From Alcaligenaceae bacterium (GTDB lineage Bacteria; Pseudomonadota; Gammaproteobacteria; Burkholderiales; Burkholderiaceae_B), in assembly GCA_013416445.1 (NCBI GenBank), contig JACCER010000014.1, positions 19,778 to 83,777 of the forward strand: DNA of 64,000 nucleotides, in the 5' to 3' direction. The translations under genes and the position numbers were made by a program. Positions 17,124 through 26,903 of the stretch are shown here, piece after piece. The notes below the pieces were generated by a model that saw only the letters and a program-made list of their open reading frames with translations, did no database searches and had not been told where the DNA came from. Numbering within the stretch: the stretch's first letter is position 1; the number at the start of each line of letters is the position of its first letter.

Positions 17124-17199
17124 TGGTGGCCTGGGACGGAATCGAACCGCCGACACAAGGATTTTCAATCCTCTGCTCTACCGACTGAGCTACCAGGCC
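17124..17199 (-). tRNA. tRNA-Phe (anticodon GAA)
   Basis: A 76-base cloverleaf: acceptor GGCCTGG pairs with CCAGGCC and a genomically encoded CCA ends the gene; the D arm reads TAGCTCAGTCGGTAGAGC, the anticodon loop TTGAAAA gives GAA, and GGTTCGATTCC is the T arm. It borders the toxin-antitoxin island, and tRNA 3' ends are common integrase targets. Confidence 0.97.
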
Positions 17200-17364
17200 A
17201 ACGAGAAGGCGAAATAGTACACCATATTTAGAATGTGTGCTTGGCGGCACAACTATTTCTTTATTTCGCTGAACATTGTCTTGAAACAAGTCAAAGTTTC
17301 AGTAATTGCCCAGGGGCGATTATAATCACATTATTCAATTACTTGGCGCGCGCTTCTTATATAC

Positions 17365-18639
17365 ATGTCTGTCGACGTTTTAACTTTCGGTCTGAACCAC
17401 GTTTCTGCCCCCGTTGCGGTCAGGGAGCGCGTGTCGTTTCCGATCGATCTGCTAAAGCCCGCCCTCGACGGTCTGCGCTCTACTTTTGGTCAATCGGTCA
17501 AAGAAGCCGCCATACTTTCTACCTGTAATCGCACTGAAATCTACTGTGCTGCCGATCCGCAGGTGTACGAACACCTGCCGGCATGGCTGGCTGACTTCAA
17601 CAGTCTGGAGGCGGGCAGCTTGCGTCCGCACTTATACCAATATCAAAAAAATGATGCCGTGCGTCATGCCTTCCGGGTTGCCAGCGGCCTTGATTCCATG
17701 GTGTTGGGCGAACCGCAAATCCTGGGCCAAATGAAAGACGCGGTGCGCGCCGCCAACGAGGCGGGCGCCTTGGGTACCTTGTTGCATCAGTTGTTCCAGC
17801 GCACGTTCTCGGTGGCCAAAGAAGTCCGTTCGCAAACCGCCATCGGGGCGCATTCGGTGTCCATGGCGGCAGCGGCAGTGCGCCTGGCCGAACGCGTGTT
17901 TGGCGATTTGTCGCAGGCCAGCGTGCTGTTCATTGGTGCTGGCGAAATGATAGAACTGTGCGCCACGCATTTTGCCGCCCTTAATCCGCGCTCCATGATG
18001 GTGGCCAACCGTACGCTTGAAAGGGCCGATATCCTCGCTTCCCGCTTCATGGCCAAAACCATGAAGCTGTCCGACATCCCCGGCAGGCTGGCTGAATTCG
18101 ATGTCATCATCTCCTGTACGGCAAGCTCCTTGCCCATCCTGGGTTTAGGGATGGTTGAAAGGGCTACCCGCTCGCGGCGTCATCGCCCCATGGTCATGGT
18201 TGATCTCGCCGTTCCACGCGACATCGAAACCGAAGTCGGTCGTTTGGCCGATGTCTACCTGTATACGGTCGACGACCTTGGTCGCATGGTGCAAAGTGGT
18301 ACCGATGCGCGCCGGGCAGCAGTGGTGCAGGCAGAAGCCATTATCGAAACGCGGGTGCAAAATTTCATGCACTGGCTGCAAAGCCGCGAAATGGTGCCCG
18401 CCATCATCGACTTCCAGCAGGCCGCCGATCAGGTTCGCCTGAATGAACTGGCGCGTGCGCGTCGCATGCTGGCGCGTGGCGACAACCCCGAGCTCGTTCT
18501 CGAACAGTTGGCGCACGGCCTCACGCAAAAATATCTGCACGGCCCCATGGCAGCCTTGAATCGCAGCGAAAGCGGCGAACGTCAGCAATTGTTGAAGCTG
18601 TTGCCCCAGTTGCTGCCGCGTACCGAACGTCGGCGTTAG
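17365..18639 (+). CDS. hemA: glutamyl-tRNA reductase
   Basis: This 424-residue enzyme reduces glutamyl-tRNA(Glu) to glutamate-1-semialdehyde with NADPH, the first committed step of tetrapyrrole synthesis by the C5 route. The N-terminal [17 protein letters not shown] and the catalytic Cys in [10 protein letters not shown] (Cys54) are intact. The Rossmann NADPH domain shows [17 protein letters not shown] at about 190-206 and the C-terminal dimerisation helices follow. It opens a same-strand run with prfA, prmC, grxD and ubiX; hemA-prfA-prmC linkage is common in proteobacteria. A TATAAT lies at 17321-17326, with no good -35 box. Confidence 0.97.
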   Translation: MSVDVLTFGLNHVSAPVAVRERVSFPIDLLKPALDGLRSTFGQSVKEAAILSTCNRTEIYCAADPQVYEHLPAWLADFNSLEAGSLRPHLYQYQKNDAVRHAFRVASGLDSMVLGEPQILGQMKDAVRAANEAGALGTLLHQLFQRTFSVAKEVRSQTAIGAHSVSMAAAAVRLAERVFGDLSQASVLFIGAGEMIELCATHFAALNPRSMMVANRTLERADILASRFMAKTMKLSDIPGRLAEFDVIISCTASSLPILGLGMVERATRSRRHRPMVMVDLAVPRDIETEVGRLADVYLYTVDDLGRMVQSGTDARRAAVVQAEAIIETRVQNFMHWLQSREMVPAIIDFQQAADQVRLNELARARRMLARGDNPELVLEQLAHGLTQKYLHGPMAALNRSESGERQQLLKLLPQLLPRTERRR

Positions 18640-18700
18640 CGGCGCTCTGCTGTACCGCTGTGCCCGCTTCCATAACTGCCTAATCCTCTTTCCAAAATTT

Positions 18701-19780
18701 ATGAAAAGTTCCATACGCAGTCGGCTGGAGCATCTTGCTCGCCGATTGGTTGAAGTCGATGCCTTGCTGGCCGAACCTGAAATTGCCAGCGATATGAATC
18801 GCTATCGCAAGATGTCGCGCGAGCGCGCCGAACTCGAGCCCGTGGTTACGGTGTTTGCCGCCTATACCGCTACCGAAGACGATATGCAGGCTGCTCAAGA
18901 GATGATGAGCGACCCGGAAATGCGTGAAATGGCCGAAGAAGAATACGAGCTGGGCAAAGACAAACTCGAGCAGCTAGAGGCCGAATTGCAGGTATTGTTG
19001 CTGCCGCGCGATCCCGATGATGGCCGCGGCGTTTTCCTGGAAATTCGCGCAGGTACCGGCGGCGACGAAAGTGCGCTGTTTGCCGGCGACCTGCTGCGCA
19101 TGTATACCCGCTATGCGGAAGGCAAAGGCTGGAAGGTCGAGCTGATGTCCCAAAGCGAATCTGAAATTGGGGGCTACAAAGAAGTCATTGCCCGTCTGGA
19201 CGGCGATGGCGTATACGGCCAACTGAAGTTCGAATCCGGCGCACACCGGGTGCAGCGCGTTCCTGAAACGGAAACGCAGGGGCGTATACATACGTCGGCC
19301 TGCACCGTGGCGGTGTTGCCCGAAGCCGACGAGCAAAGCGACATCATCATCAATACCTCAGATTTGCGCATCGATACCTTTCGCGCCAGCGGCGCCGGTG
19401 GGCAGCATATCAATAAAACCGATTCGGCCGTGCGCATTACGCACTTGCCCACGGGCCTGGTGGTTGAATGCCAGGATGACCGCTCGCAGCATCGCAACAA
19501 AGATAAGGCCCTGCAGGTGCTGGCTGCGCGCCTGAAAGACAAGCAGCAACAAGAGCAGCACGACAAAGAATCAGAACAACGCAAAAGCCTGGTTGGCACG
19601 GGTGATCGTTCTGAGCGCATACGCACTTACAACTATCCGCAGGGGCGGGTTACCGACCACCGCATCAATCTTACGCTGTATAAGCTGGCCTACATCATGG
19701 ACGGCGATCTTGACGAGCTCACAGGCGCTTTGCGCGCCGAGCATCAGGCTGAACAGCTGGCGGCACTGGCGCACGAGTAG
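18701..19780 (+). CDS. prfA: peptide chain release factor 1
   Basis: A 359-residue class I release factor that reads UAA and UAG stop codons. The GGQ motif that triggers peptidyl-tRNA hydrolysis is in [10 protein letters not shown] (about 231-240), and the stop-codon recognition tripeptide region reads VPETETQG, matching the RF1-type P-x-T. The next gene encodes PrmC, the methyltransferase that methylates the GGQ glutamine, and begins five bases later, so substrate and modifier are made together. Confidence 0.97.
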   Translation: MKSSIRSRLEHLARRLVEVDALLAEPEIASDMNRYRKMSRERAELEPVVTVFAAYTATEDDMQAAQEMMSDPEMREMAEEEYELGKDKLEQLEAELQVLLLPRDPDDGRGVFLEIRAGTGGDESALFAGDLLRMYTRYAEGKGWKVELMSQSESEIGGYKEVIARLDGDGVYGQLKFESGAHRVQRVPETETQGRIHTSACTVAVLPEADEQSDIIINTSDLRIDTFRASGAGGQHINKTDSAVRITHLPTGLVVECQDDRSQHRNKDKALQVLAARLKDKQQQEQHDKESEQRKSLVGTGDRSERIRTYNYPQGRVTDHRINLTLYKLAYIMDGDLDELTGALRAEHQAEQLAALAHE

Positions 19781-19785
19781 TTGGC

Positions 19786-20601
19786 ATGGATAACGTGCGT
19801 AGTGTGTCGCAGGGCAGCCCATTGCCTAGGCTCGAACAGCAGATGCTGTGGCAGTATGTGCTGCAGGTGCCGCGGGCTTGGCTGATTGCGCACGATACCG
19901 ATCCGCTGGCGCCTGCAGCGGCTGCTGAATTTCTCAAGCTGCAGGCCAGGCGTCTGGCAGGCACGCCCATGGCGTATATCCTGGGGCAGCGCGAATTCAT
20001 GGGCCATGAATTCCAGGTGTCGCCTGCCGTACTGATTCCGCGCCCCGAGACCGAATTGCTGGTCGAGACCGGGTTGGGCTATCTGAAAGGCAGGGTGGCG
20101 CCTCGCGTGCTTGATCTGGGTACGGGCAGTGGCGCCATAGCCATATCAGTCGCCCTGGGCTGTCCCGAGGCCACTGTGGTGGCGACTGATTTTAGTCCGG
20201 ATGCACTGGCTGTCGCCGGGGCGAACGCGCAGCGTTTAGACGCGAGGGTCGAGTTTTTGTGCGGTAGTTGGTACCATGCCCTGTCTGACCATAAGGGTTT
20301 TGACCTGATAGTTTCGAATCCACCGTATATTGCGGCTGGCGATTCTCATCTGCAAGAGGGCGATGTCCGTTTCGAACCTGCCTCCGCTTTGACCGATGGT
20401 GAGGATGGCCTGGCCGCGTTACGCAGTATTATTCAGGGGGCAAGCCAGTGGCTCAAACCGCAAGGCGCCTTGTATATGGAGCACGGGTGGGATCAGGCGC
20501 AAGCCGTGCGCCACCTTTTGGAGCAAGCTGGTTTTACACGGCTTGTCAGTTTGCCAGACCTGGCCGGTATCGACCGGGTAACTGGTGGTATTTATAATTG
20601 A
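19786..20601 (+). CDS. prmC: release factor glutamine N5-methyltransferase
   Basis: A 271-residue SAM-dependent enzyme that methylates the Gln of the GGQ motif in RF1 and RF2. The glycine-rich motif I is [12 protein letters not shown] (about 108-119) and the catalytic NPPY is in VSNPPYIA (about 176-181), the signature of N-glutamine and N-adenine methyltransferases. It starts five bases after prfA. No departures from the family are visible. Confidence 0.96.
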   Translation: MDNVRSVSQGSPLPRLEQQMLWQYVLQVPRAWLIAHDTDPLAPAAAAEFLKLQARRLAGTPMAYILGQREFMGHEFQVSPAVLIPRPETELLVETGLGYLKGRVAPRVLDLGTGSGAIAISVALGCPEATVVATDFSPDALAVAGANAQRLDARVEFLCGSWYHALSDHKGFDLIVSNPPYIAAGDSHLQEGDVRFEPASALTDGEDGLAALRSIIQGASQWLKPQGALYMEHGWDQAQAVRHLLEQAGFTRLVSLPDLAGIDRVTGGIYN

Positions 20602-20626
20602 TTTTTTATCTGGAAACGAGAGCATC

Positions 20627-20953
20627 ATGAGCGAAGTTCAAGATTTTATTCGTGAAACTGTCACAGGCAACCCGGTTGTGCTGTTCATGAAGGGTACTGC
20701 ACAGTTCCCCCAGTGTGGTTTTTCTGGCCGCGCTATTCAAATACTGAAAGCGTCTGGTGTCACTAAACTGGTCACGGTCAATGTGCTCGACGACGACGAA
20801 GTTCGCCAAGGCATTAAAGAATTCTCAAACTGGCCCACCATTCCGCAGCTTTACGTAGCGGGCGAATTCATCGGCGGCTCCGATATCATCGCCGAAATGC
20901 ACGAAAACGGCGAATTGGCCACTGCGCTGAAAGAGGCTGGGGCGTTTGCGTGA
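20627..20953 (+). CDS. grxD: monothiol glutaredoxin (Grx4 type, CGFS)
   Basis: A 108-residue glutaredoxin with the monothiol CGFS active site at residues 30-33 ([10 protein letters not shown]). I chose the ATG at 20627, which gives MSEVQDFI as in relatives. The glutathione-binding WPTIPQLYV and GGSDII segments are present. CGFS glutaredoxins carry a glutathione-ligated [2Fe-2S] cluster, often with BolA partners, and serve in Fe-S assembly rather than disulfide reduction. Its stop overlaps the GTG start of ubiX. Confidence 0.96.
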   Translation: MSEVQDFIRETVTGNPVVLFMKGTAQFPQCGFSGRAIQILKASGVTKLVTVNVLDDDEVRQGIKEFSNWPTIPQLYVAGEFIGGSDIIAEMHENGELATALKEAGAFA

Positions 20954-21534
20954 TACCCAAACGGCGATTCATCGTCGGGGTAACGGGCGCCACTGGCGCC
21001 CTGTACGCCATACGCATGCTGCAAGCGCTAAAGGGCGTGCCCGACATTGAATCGCATTTGGTGATATCGCCTTCGGGCGTACTGAATATCAAGTACGAAC
21101 TTGATATCACGCGCCAAGATGTTCACGCGCTGGCTGATCGTGTTTACAGCTTTCGCGATGTGGGTGCTACCTTGGCAAGCGGCAGTTTTGCTACTGTAGG
21201 CATGGTGGTGGTGCCTTGTTCCATGCGCACGCTGGCAGCGGTGGCGCACGGCTTTTCTGATAATTTAATTACCCGTGCCGCCGACGTAACCCTAAAAGAA
21301 CGGCGTCGGCTAGTCATGATGGTGCGCGAAACGCCTTTGAATCTGGCGCATTTGCGCAACATGACAGCAGTAACTGAAATGGGCGGTATTATTTTCCCGC
21401 CTTTGCCGGCATTTTACTTGCACCCCCGGTCAATCGATGACATCGTCGACCACACTGTAGCCCGTGTCCTGGAATTGTTCGATATCCATGTGCCAGGCCC
21501 CCACTGGGAAGGCATGCGGCCGGAATCAAATTAA
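20950..21534 (+). CDS. ubiX: flavin prenyltransferase UbiX
   Basis: A 194-residue enzyme that joins dimethylallyl phosphate to FMN, producing the prenyl-FMN cofactor of UbiD decarboxylase in ubiquinone synthesis. The N-terminal [19 protein letters not shown] is the flavin-binding loop, and [17 protein letters not shown] with [20 protein letters not shown] are the family's key blocks. The start is GTG, overlapping grxD by four bases. No ubiD is in the window. Confidence 0.96.
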   Translation: MIPKRRFIVGVTGATGALYAIRMLQALKGVPDIESHLVISPSGVLNIKYELDITRQDVHALADRVYSFRDVGATLASGSFATVGMVVVPCSMRTLAAVAHGFSDNLITRAADVTLKERRRLVMMVRETPLNLAHLRNMTAVTEMGGIIFPPLPAFYLHPRSIDDIVDHTVARVLELFDIHVPGPHWEGMRPESN

Positions 21535-21606
21535 ACGCTGGCAGTGTGGTTGCTGGGTCGCCTGCGATGATGGGGTCGTAATCGACCGCCATCGCTCCAG
21601 TAGCGT

Positions 21607-22608
21607 TCAAACCCCGCCCAAATCCACCCTGGACACTACCGTGGGAGTACGGTGGGTCGCGCCATTGGTGCCTGGGTTGTCAGCATCCTCGTTTCTGCCC
21701 AATGCCGGCGCGTGAAATTCTTCTGTATCAAATGCAGTGTCGCCGTTTTCGTCGGCCAAGCCAGTAGGCGTGAGCCCCGCAAAATCAAATAGCTTGGCAT
21801 CCATCAGATGCGTGGGGACTACGCGTGACAGCGCGCCAAACACATTCCAGGAACGGCCGGGAAAGCGCTTGTCCCAGTCGGCGATCATGCGGGTCACTTC
21901 CTTGCGCTTGAGGTTTTCCTGGGAACCGCACAGATTGCAGGGAATAATGGGGAACTGCTTGAGTTCAGAGTAGGCGATCAGGTCTTTTTCAGGCACATAG
22001 GCCAGCGGCCGTATGACAATATGCTTGCCATCGTCGGACATGAGCTTGGGCGGCATGGCTTTCATGCGCCCGCCGTAAAACAGGTTCAGGAAAAAAGTGC
22101 CCAGGATGTCATCGCGATGGTGGCCCAGGGCTATTTTGGTGGCGCCCAGTTCGCTGGCGACGCGGTACAGTATCCCGCGCCGCATGCGGGAACATAGCGA
22201 GCACATGGTTTTCCCTTCGGGAATGACGCGGGTGACGACGGAATAGGTGTCCTGGGTGGCGATGTGAAACGGCACATTGATCGACTGCAGGTATTCAGGC
22301 AGGATATGCTCGGGGAAGCCAGGTTGTTTCTGGTCCAGATTGACCGCGATAATATCAAACTTGATGGGCGCGCGGGCCTTCAAGGTAAGCAGGATATCCA
22401 GCATGCTGTATGAATCCTTGCCGCCAGACAGGCACACCATGACTTTATCGCCATCTTCTATCATGTTGAAGTCGCTGATGGCGCGGCCAGTTTCACGGAT
22501 CAAGCGCTTGGCGAGCTTGTTTTCGTCAATGCGCTGTTTTTGTGCGCGCCGGCCAGACTCTTGCAGGGATTTGGCTTCGGTATTGAAAATTGGTGTGTCG
22601 GCTTGCAT
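21607..22608 (-). CDS. ttcA: tRNA 2-thiocytidine(32) synthetase TtcA
   Basis: A 333-residue PP-loop enzyme that thiolates cytidine 32 of certain tRNAs using an Fe-S cluster. The ATP-binding PP-loop SGGKDS is at 61-66, and two cysteine pairs bind the cluster and sulfur ([12 protein letters not shown], and [12 protein letters not shown] further on). [19 protein letters not shown] is a strong TtcA block. The protein is somewhat longer than E. coli TtcA because of a polar C-terminal tail. It converges on ubiX with a 72-bp gap, and folB is 12 bp upstream. Confidence 0.96.
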   Translation of the reverse strand: MQADTPIFNTEAKSLQESGRRAQKQRIDENKLAKRLIRETGRAISDFNMIEDGDKVMVCLSGGKDSYSMLDILLTLKARAPIKFDIIAVNLDQKQPGFPEHILPEYLQSINVPFHIATQDTYSVVTRVIPEGKTMCSLCSRMRRGILYRVASELGATKIALGHHRDDILGTFFLNLFYGGRMKAMPPKLMSDDGKHIVIRPLAYVPEKDLIAYSELKQFPIIPCNLCGSQENLKRKEVTRMIADWDKRFPGRSWNVFGALSRVVPTHLMDAKLFDFAGLTPTGLADENGDTAFDTEEFHAPALGRNEDADNPGTNGATHRTPTVVSRVDLGGV

Positions 22609-22620
22609 GGCAATAGGAAA

Positions 22621-22986
22621 TTAGGCTTGGCGGCTGCGTTGCAATTCAATGCCAACGGCAGCACAGTCAGAGAAAGCAAGTGGCTTGCTGATACGGATGC
22701 GCATTTGCAAGACATCGGGGAATTCATCGAATATCCGGGCCACAACGCGTTCGCTGAGCGTTTCCAGCAAATTGACGTGGGCGCGGGTGCATTCGTCGAC
22801 GACGGCGTTACGCAGCAGGCGATAATCCAGTACGGTTTGTATATTCTGGTCGTGCACTTCCTGCGAAATATCGACATCGAATTCGGCGTCAATATGCAGG
22901 GGTTGGGTGGCGCGCAGCTCGTGTTCGAGAATGCCAATGCGTGCGTCCAGCGCAAGTTGATTAAAGAAGATTCGTCGGGTGGGCAT
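22621..22986 (-). CDS. folB: dihydroneopterin aldolase family protein
   Basis: A 121-residue protein with the FolB fold, which cleaves 7,8-dihydroneopterin to 6-hydroxymethyl-dihydropterin and glycolaldehyde in folate synthesis. IFFNQLALDARIGILEHEL at the start carries the family Leu-x-x-x-x-x-I-G-x-x-x-x-E pattern, and the VLDYRLLRNAV and NLLETLSERVV blocks follow, with the active-site Glu region. It lies just upstream of ttcA on the same strand and is divergent from the flavoprotein gene. Confidence 0.9.
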   Translation of the reverse strand: MPTRRIFFNQLALDARIGILEHELRATQPLHIDAEFDVDISQEVHDQNIQTVLDYRLLRNAVVDECTRAHVNLLETLSERVVARIFDEFPDVLQMRIRISKPLAFSDCAAVGIELQRSRQA

Positions 22987-23064
22987 AAGATCGGCCTTGT
23001 GGAGTTGTTCGAATTGTAGTGCTTTAGCGGTTTATAGAACGAACAGGTATGTGTTGGAGAAAGT

Positions 23065-23976
23065 ATGAAGGCAGATAGCGGGGTATTCGATGCATTGATT
23101 ATTGGCGGCGGCCCAGCGGGTGTGTCGTGTGCGGTCTGGCTGGCGCGCCTGGGTTTCAGGCCGGCGCTGCTCGAGGCCAGGGCGCACATAGGGGGTTTGT
23201 GCCACGATAACCCGTTTCTCGATGAATGGAATGCTTCCTTGCCGGGCATGACGGGGCCACAGGTGGCCGACAATCTCGCGCTAAGCCTGGACCAGGCCCA
23301 GGTTCCGGTCTGGCTGAACAGCCCGGTCCAAAGTGTGGCGCCGACCGCCTATGGTTTCGAGGTGGCTGGCTTCGGGCTGGCCGGTCCGTGGCGTGCCCGG
23401 CACATCGTCCTGGCTACCGGGGTGCGTGCCCGACCGCTGCATGCGGCTGATAATGCCAAGGGATCAGAGCCTGTCCCCGAAGGCGTGCTGGTGGGGCCGG
23501 GGGCGCATATTGTGGCGCAAGATTTCAACGGGAAGCGGGTTGCCGTGCTGGGCGGGGGGGACAATGCCTTCGAGAACGCGTTGTATGCGACCGAGCATGG
23601 AGCGCATAGTGTGCATGTCTATGCGCGCAGTGTCAGGGCGCAGCAGCAGTTTGTGCGCAAGGTGCCGCCAGGCTGCGTGTCGGTGGGTGGGTATCGGGTG
23701 GATGCCGGTGCGCGCAGCATAAATGGCGTGCCGTACGATTTGATCCTGGTGTTTTATGGCTGGGAGCCCTGTGTGCGCTTTGCCGATGCGCTGGGCCTGC
23801 ACCGCAGTGCGCAAGGGTTTGTTGCCACCGATACACCCACCGCGCAAACCAGTTTTCCGGGTGTATATGCCATAGGTGAAGTCGCCCAGCGGCAACATCC
23901 TTGCGTTGTCACTGCCTTGGCCGACGGTGTAACCGCGGCCAAGGCGATGCAAGCCAAAATCGAAGCGGGATCGTGA
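23065..23976 (+). CDS. NAD(P)/FAD-dependent oxidoreductase, thioredoxin-reductase fold without redox cysteines
   Basis: A 303-residue flavoprotein. The FAD-binding loop IIGGGPAGVSCAVWLARL is at about 12-29, the pyridine-nucleotide loop VLGGGDNAFENALYATEHG at about 160-180, and a C-terminal FAD segment VYAIGEVAQ near 270. Thioredoxin reductases carry a CxxC pair in the NADPH domain; none is present here, so it is not a standard TrxR. Related folds without the pair include ferredoxin/flavodoxin reductases and YpdA-type enzymes. The partner is unknown. Start ATG preceded by GGAGAA. Confidence 0.88.
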   Translation: MKADSGVFDALIIGGGPAGVSCAVWLARLGFRPALLEARAHIGGLCHDNPFLDEWNASLPGMTGPQVADNLALSLDQAQVPVWLNSPVQSVAPTAYGFEVAGFGLAGPWRARHIVLATGVRARPLHAADNAKGSEPVPEGVLVGPGAHIVAQDFNGKRVAVLGGGDNAFENALYATEHGAHSVHVYARSVRAQQQFVRKVPPGCVSVGGYRVDAGARSINGVPYDLILVFYGWEPCVRFADALGLHRSAQGFVATDTPTAQTSFPGVYAIGEVAQRQHPCVVTALADGVTAAKAMQAKIEAGS

Positions 23977-24001
23977 TCCGATATGCAGGGCTGGATTCGT
24001 A

Positions 24002-24028
24002 GGTCGGATTAGCGCAGCATAATCCAGC
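24002..24028. repeat. palindromic GGTCGGATTA element, copy c
   Basis: GGTCGGATTAGCGC followed by GCATAATCCAGC makes a shorter, less perfect version with an almost absent loop. It lies between the convergent flavoprotein and M61 peptidase genes, 25 bp after the first stop. Confidence 0.7.
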
Positions 24029-24047
24029 AAAAAGCATCACAAAACCA

Positions 24048-25817
24048 TTACGCCACACGCGCCAGCGTGCATTCTGTTGCCGCGGGCGCATTCAATATCA
24101 GCTCGAACGCCCGCAATTCGTCGCGGCGAAACACGTGCATGGTAATGCTGCTGCCAGGTTGATAGGCACGCAGCAACCGTTCCAGCGACGTGCCATCGGT
24201 GACCTGCAAACCATTGATCGCCACCAGCGTGTCGCCCGCCGATAAGCCTGCCATATGCGCAGCGCCGCCCTCGTAGACCGTGGCCAGCGATGTGCTTCCA
24301 TTGCTGGTGCGCAGGCGCGCGTCCAGCGTAACCGGTGCAGGCAGCGGTTTCCAGGTCAGAGCAATGCCCTGTTCGGCCAGCAGCGATTCCAGGGGCACGT
24401 CTTCACAGCCGTAGGCATAGCGTGCAATAAAGTCGGCTACATCAATACCGGTGGCTTCTTGCACCAGCGCGGGCATGGTGTCTTCGGGCACGCCTGAGCC
24501 CAGGCCGCGATAAAAGTCGCGGCCATAGCGCTGCCACAACAGTCGCATGACGTCGTCCAGTGACCGAGCCCCTGCGGACGCCTGGCGTATGACGAGATCC
24601 AGTCCCATGGCAACCAGCGAGCCCTTGGTGTAGTAGCTAACTAAGGCATTGGGCGAGTTTTCGTCTTGCTTGTAATAGCGGGTCCAGGCATCGTATGAAC
24701 TGTCGGCCACGCTTTGCTTGAGGCGACCCGCTGTGCGCTGGACATTGCTGATGACTTTACCGATCAGGCGCAGGTAATCGGCTTCAGTAATGACGCCAGA
24801 GCGCAACAGCATCAAGTCGTCGTAGTAGGACGTAAAACCCTCGAATACCCAGAGCAGTTGAGTGTGGTTTTCGCGGCTTAAGTCATAGGGCGCAAAGCTT
24901 GCCGGCTTGATGCGCTTCACGTTCCAGGTGTGGAAGTACTCGTGGCTTACCAGCCCCAAAAAGGTTTGGTAGCCTTCGCCGGCATTGGTTAGGCCCAGGG
25001 CGGGAAGATCGTGGCGTGAGGCAACCAGGGCGGTGGAGGCGCGATGTTCCAGGCCGCCGTAGCCATCGCCCGTGATCATGGTCATGAATACGTAGCGGTC
25101 AGAGGAATCAAGGAAGGGGACTGCTTGGGTTTCAGGCTCAAAGAGGGTGATTTGCGCCGCACAAATTTTTTGCGTGTCGGCGGCGATACGGTCCAGATCC
25201 AGGTTGGGCGCTACGCCGGTAAACACCATTTCGTGCAAAGCGCCATGCGCGGTGAAGCTGACGACCTGCGGTGTGCCCAGCTCGAATGGGTGGTCTATCA
25301 GGGCATCGTAGTTGGGTGCCAGATACATGCCGAAGCCATGGCGGCTGGCCGCTTTGGTGTGGCCTTGGGCTTCAGGCAGGCTGGTGTAGACCTTCCAGCT
25401 TTGGGTGTGTGGCGGAGGGCAAATTTCTACATGGCAGGGCTGTTGCGTTTGCCCGATAACGCCAAGAAAGACACTGGTTCCGTTAAAGAAGGCATGCGAT
25501 TCGTCGACATGCGCGCCACGTACGGAAAGATCCCATGCGTAAACACTGTAATCAAGTACCAGCGGCCCTGGGCAGGGAGCGCAAAGCCAGGTGTGGTTGC
25601 CTGTTTTTTTGATTGCAACGGTCTGATTTCCGCTATGAGCTGTGATGGTTTCCACTTGCCGCGAGAAATCTCGAATAAGATAACTGCCTGGTATCCATGC
25701 GGGCAGGGTTAGTTCCTGGCCGCGCGGGTCAGGAGCCTGTATGGTCAAGCGCACCTTGAGACGGTGACCGGCGGGATCAAAAGGCGTTACGCTATAAAGT
25801 ATTGATTCTTTTTTCAT
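24048..25817 (-). CDS. M61-family metallopeptidase with C-terminal PDZ domain
   Basis: A 589-residue peptidase of the glycyl-aminopeptidase type. The zinc motif HExxH is in SHEYFHTWNVKR (about 288-299) with a Glu ligand expected downstream (LWVFEGFTSYYDD). The N-terminal beta domain (ILYSVTPFDPAGHRLKV) is typical, and a PDZ domain covers about residues 470-570 (GGAAHMAGLSAGDTLVAING). It probably acts on short peptides. No signal peptide is visible, so it appears cytoplasmic. It is divergent from the crotonase gene, starting only 36 bp away. Confidence 0.93.
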   Translation of the reverse strand: MKKESILYSVTPFDPAGHRLKVRLTIQAPDPRGQELTLPAWIPGSYLIRDFSRQVETITAHSGNQTVAIKKTGNHTWLCAPCPGPLVLDYSVYAWDLSVRGAHVDESHAFFNGTSVFLGVIGQTQQPCHVEICPPPHTQSWKVYTSLPEAQGHTKAASRHGFGMYLAPNYDALIDHPFELGTPQVVSFTAHGALHEMVFTGVAPNLDLDRIAADTQKICAAQITLFEPETQAVPFLDSSDRYVFMTMITGDGYGGLEHRASTALVASRHDLPALGLTNAGEGYQTFLGLVSHEYFHTWNVKRIKPASFAPYDLSRENHTQLLWVFEGFTSYYDDLMLLRSGVITEADYLRLIGKVISNVQRTAGRLKQSVADSSYDAWTRYYKQDENSPNALVSYYTKGSLVAMGLDLVIRQASAGARSLDDVMRLLWQRYGRDFYRGLGSGVPEDTMPALVQEATGIDVADFIARYAYGCEDVPLESLLAEQGIALTWKPLPAPVTLDARLRTSNGSTSLATVYEGGAAHMAGLSAGDTLVAINGLQVTDGTSLERLLRAYQPGSSITMHVFRRDELRAFELILNAPAATECTLARVA

Positions 25818-25853
25818 ACCTATATATTACTTACTTTGCACTCAGGAGACAGC

Positions 25854-26630
25854 ATGGAAGCGCCATTGGTAAAAATAGAAATTCGCGGTCGTGTGGGTTG
25901 GCTTACGCTGAACCGGCCCAAGGCCTTGAACGCACTGAACAACGAATTAATAGATGAACTCGCACAGGCAATGCGGGATTTCGATACCGACGACAACATA
26001 GGCGCCATCGTGCTTACGGGTAGTGAAAAGGCGTTTGCCGCGGGTGCCGATATTGCCGCCATGCAAGGCTGGTCGTACATGGATGTGTATAAGGGGGACT
26101 ACCTGGGTGGCAACTGGGAATCCATCAAGCGCATACGCAAGCCCATCATTGCTGCAGTTGCCGGCTACGCGTTGGGCGGTGGCTGCGAGCTGGCCATGAC
26201 TTGCGACTTTATCATTGCGGCAGACAATGCCCGCTTTGGCCAGCCTGAAATCAAGCTGGGCGTGATTCCAGGCTATGGCGGGACGCAGCGCTTGCCCAGG
26301 GCCATCGGCAAAGCCAAGGCCATGGATATGGTACTGACCGCGCGCATGATCAGTGCCGACGAGGCGGAGCGTGCAGGCTTGGTGTCGCGAGTGGTGCCTG
26401 CCGAACGCCTGCTTGACGAGGCCCTCGAGGCAGCCACGGTGATTGCATCCATGTCTTTGCCTTCGGTAATCATGGCCAAAGAGTGCGTCAATGCGGCATA
26501 CGAAGGTTCGCTCCATGAAACCCTGATGTTCGAGCGTCGTAATTTTCATGCGCTTTTTGCCACCGATGATCAAAAGGAAGGCATGGCGGCGTTCGTTGAA
26601 AAGCGCAAACCCGATTTCAAACACCAGTAG
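25854..26630 (+). CDS. enoyl-CoA hydratase
   Basis: A 258-residue hydratase close to short-chain bacterial enoyl-CoA hydratases. I chose the ATG at 25854, behind CAGGAGA. Key blocks: AFAAGADIAAM (about 58-68, first oxyanion loop), GGGCELAMTCDF (about 105-116) and FGQPEIKLGVIPGYGGTQRL, with the first catalytic Glu in the PE dipeptide. It should hydrate short or medium trans-2-enoyl-CoA in beta-oxidation or amino-acid degradation. It is followed by a palindromic element and then the ATP synthase operon. Confidence 0.94.
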   Translation: MEAPLVKIEIRGRVGWLTLNRPKALNALNNELIDELAQAMRDFDTDDNIGAIVLTGSEKAFAAGADIAAMQGWSYMDVYKGDYLGGNWESIKRIRKPIIAAVAGYALGGGCELAMTCDFIIAADNARFGQPEIKLGVIPGYGGTQRLPRAIGKAKAMDMVLTARMISADEAERAGLVSRVVPAERLLDEALEAATVIASMSLPSVIMAKECVNAAYEGSLHETLMFERRNFHALFATDDQKEGMAAFVEKRKPDFKHQ

Positions 26631-26653
26631 CATCCATAAGCTTGACGTTCGTA

Positions 26654-26688
26654 GGTCAGATTAGGCGCGTCAGCACCGTAATCTGACC
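26654..26688. repeat. palindromic GGTCAGATTA element, copy d
   Basis: GGTCAGATTAGGCGCG and GTAATCTGACC are exact or near-exact inverted arms around a CAGCACC centre. It stands 24 bp after the crotonase stop and before the ATP synthase promoter; both arms carry the same C-to-T/A change, so pairing is conserved. Confidence 0.8.
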
Positions 26689-26761
26689 GACAATCAACAT
26701 TAAGCTAGTGTCATTTTCCCTATGAAGATCGTTGGACGCAACAATTAATTTGCGATGTCAG

Positions 26762-26791
26762 TTGCCTGCATATAAAAAATAAAGTTATACT
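26762..26791 (+). promoter_or_regulatory. probable sigma-70 promoter of the ATP synthase operon
   Basis: TTGCCT at 26762-26767 and TTATAC at 26785-26790 (or TATACT one base later) are spaced 17-18 bp, good matches to -35 and -10 boxes, about 110 bp before atpI. No other candidate is as good in this gap. Confidence 0.5.
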
Positions 26792-26903
26792 CTCAGAGTT
26801 TGCCGCATCCGGTAAAACCCTTATGGGTGCCAGTAGTACAGCAGGTATTGCAAAGATGGCAAGAAGAATTTGCAACAAACCCGCAGTGAACCGGGTGGGC
26901 TCA

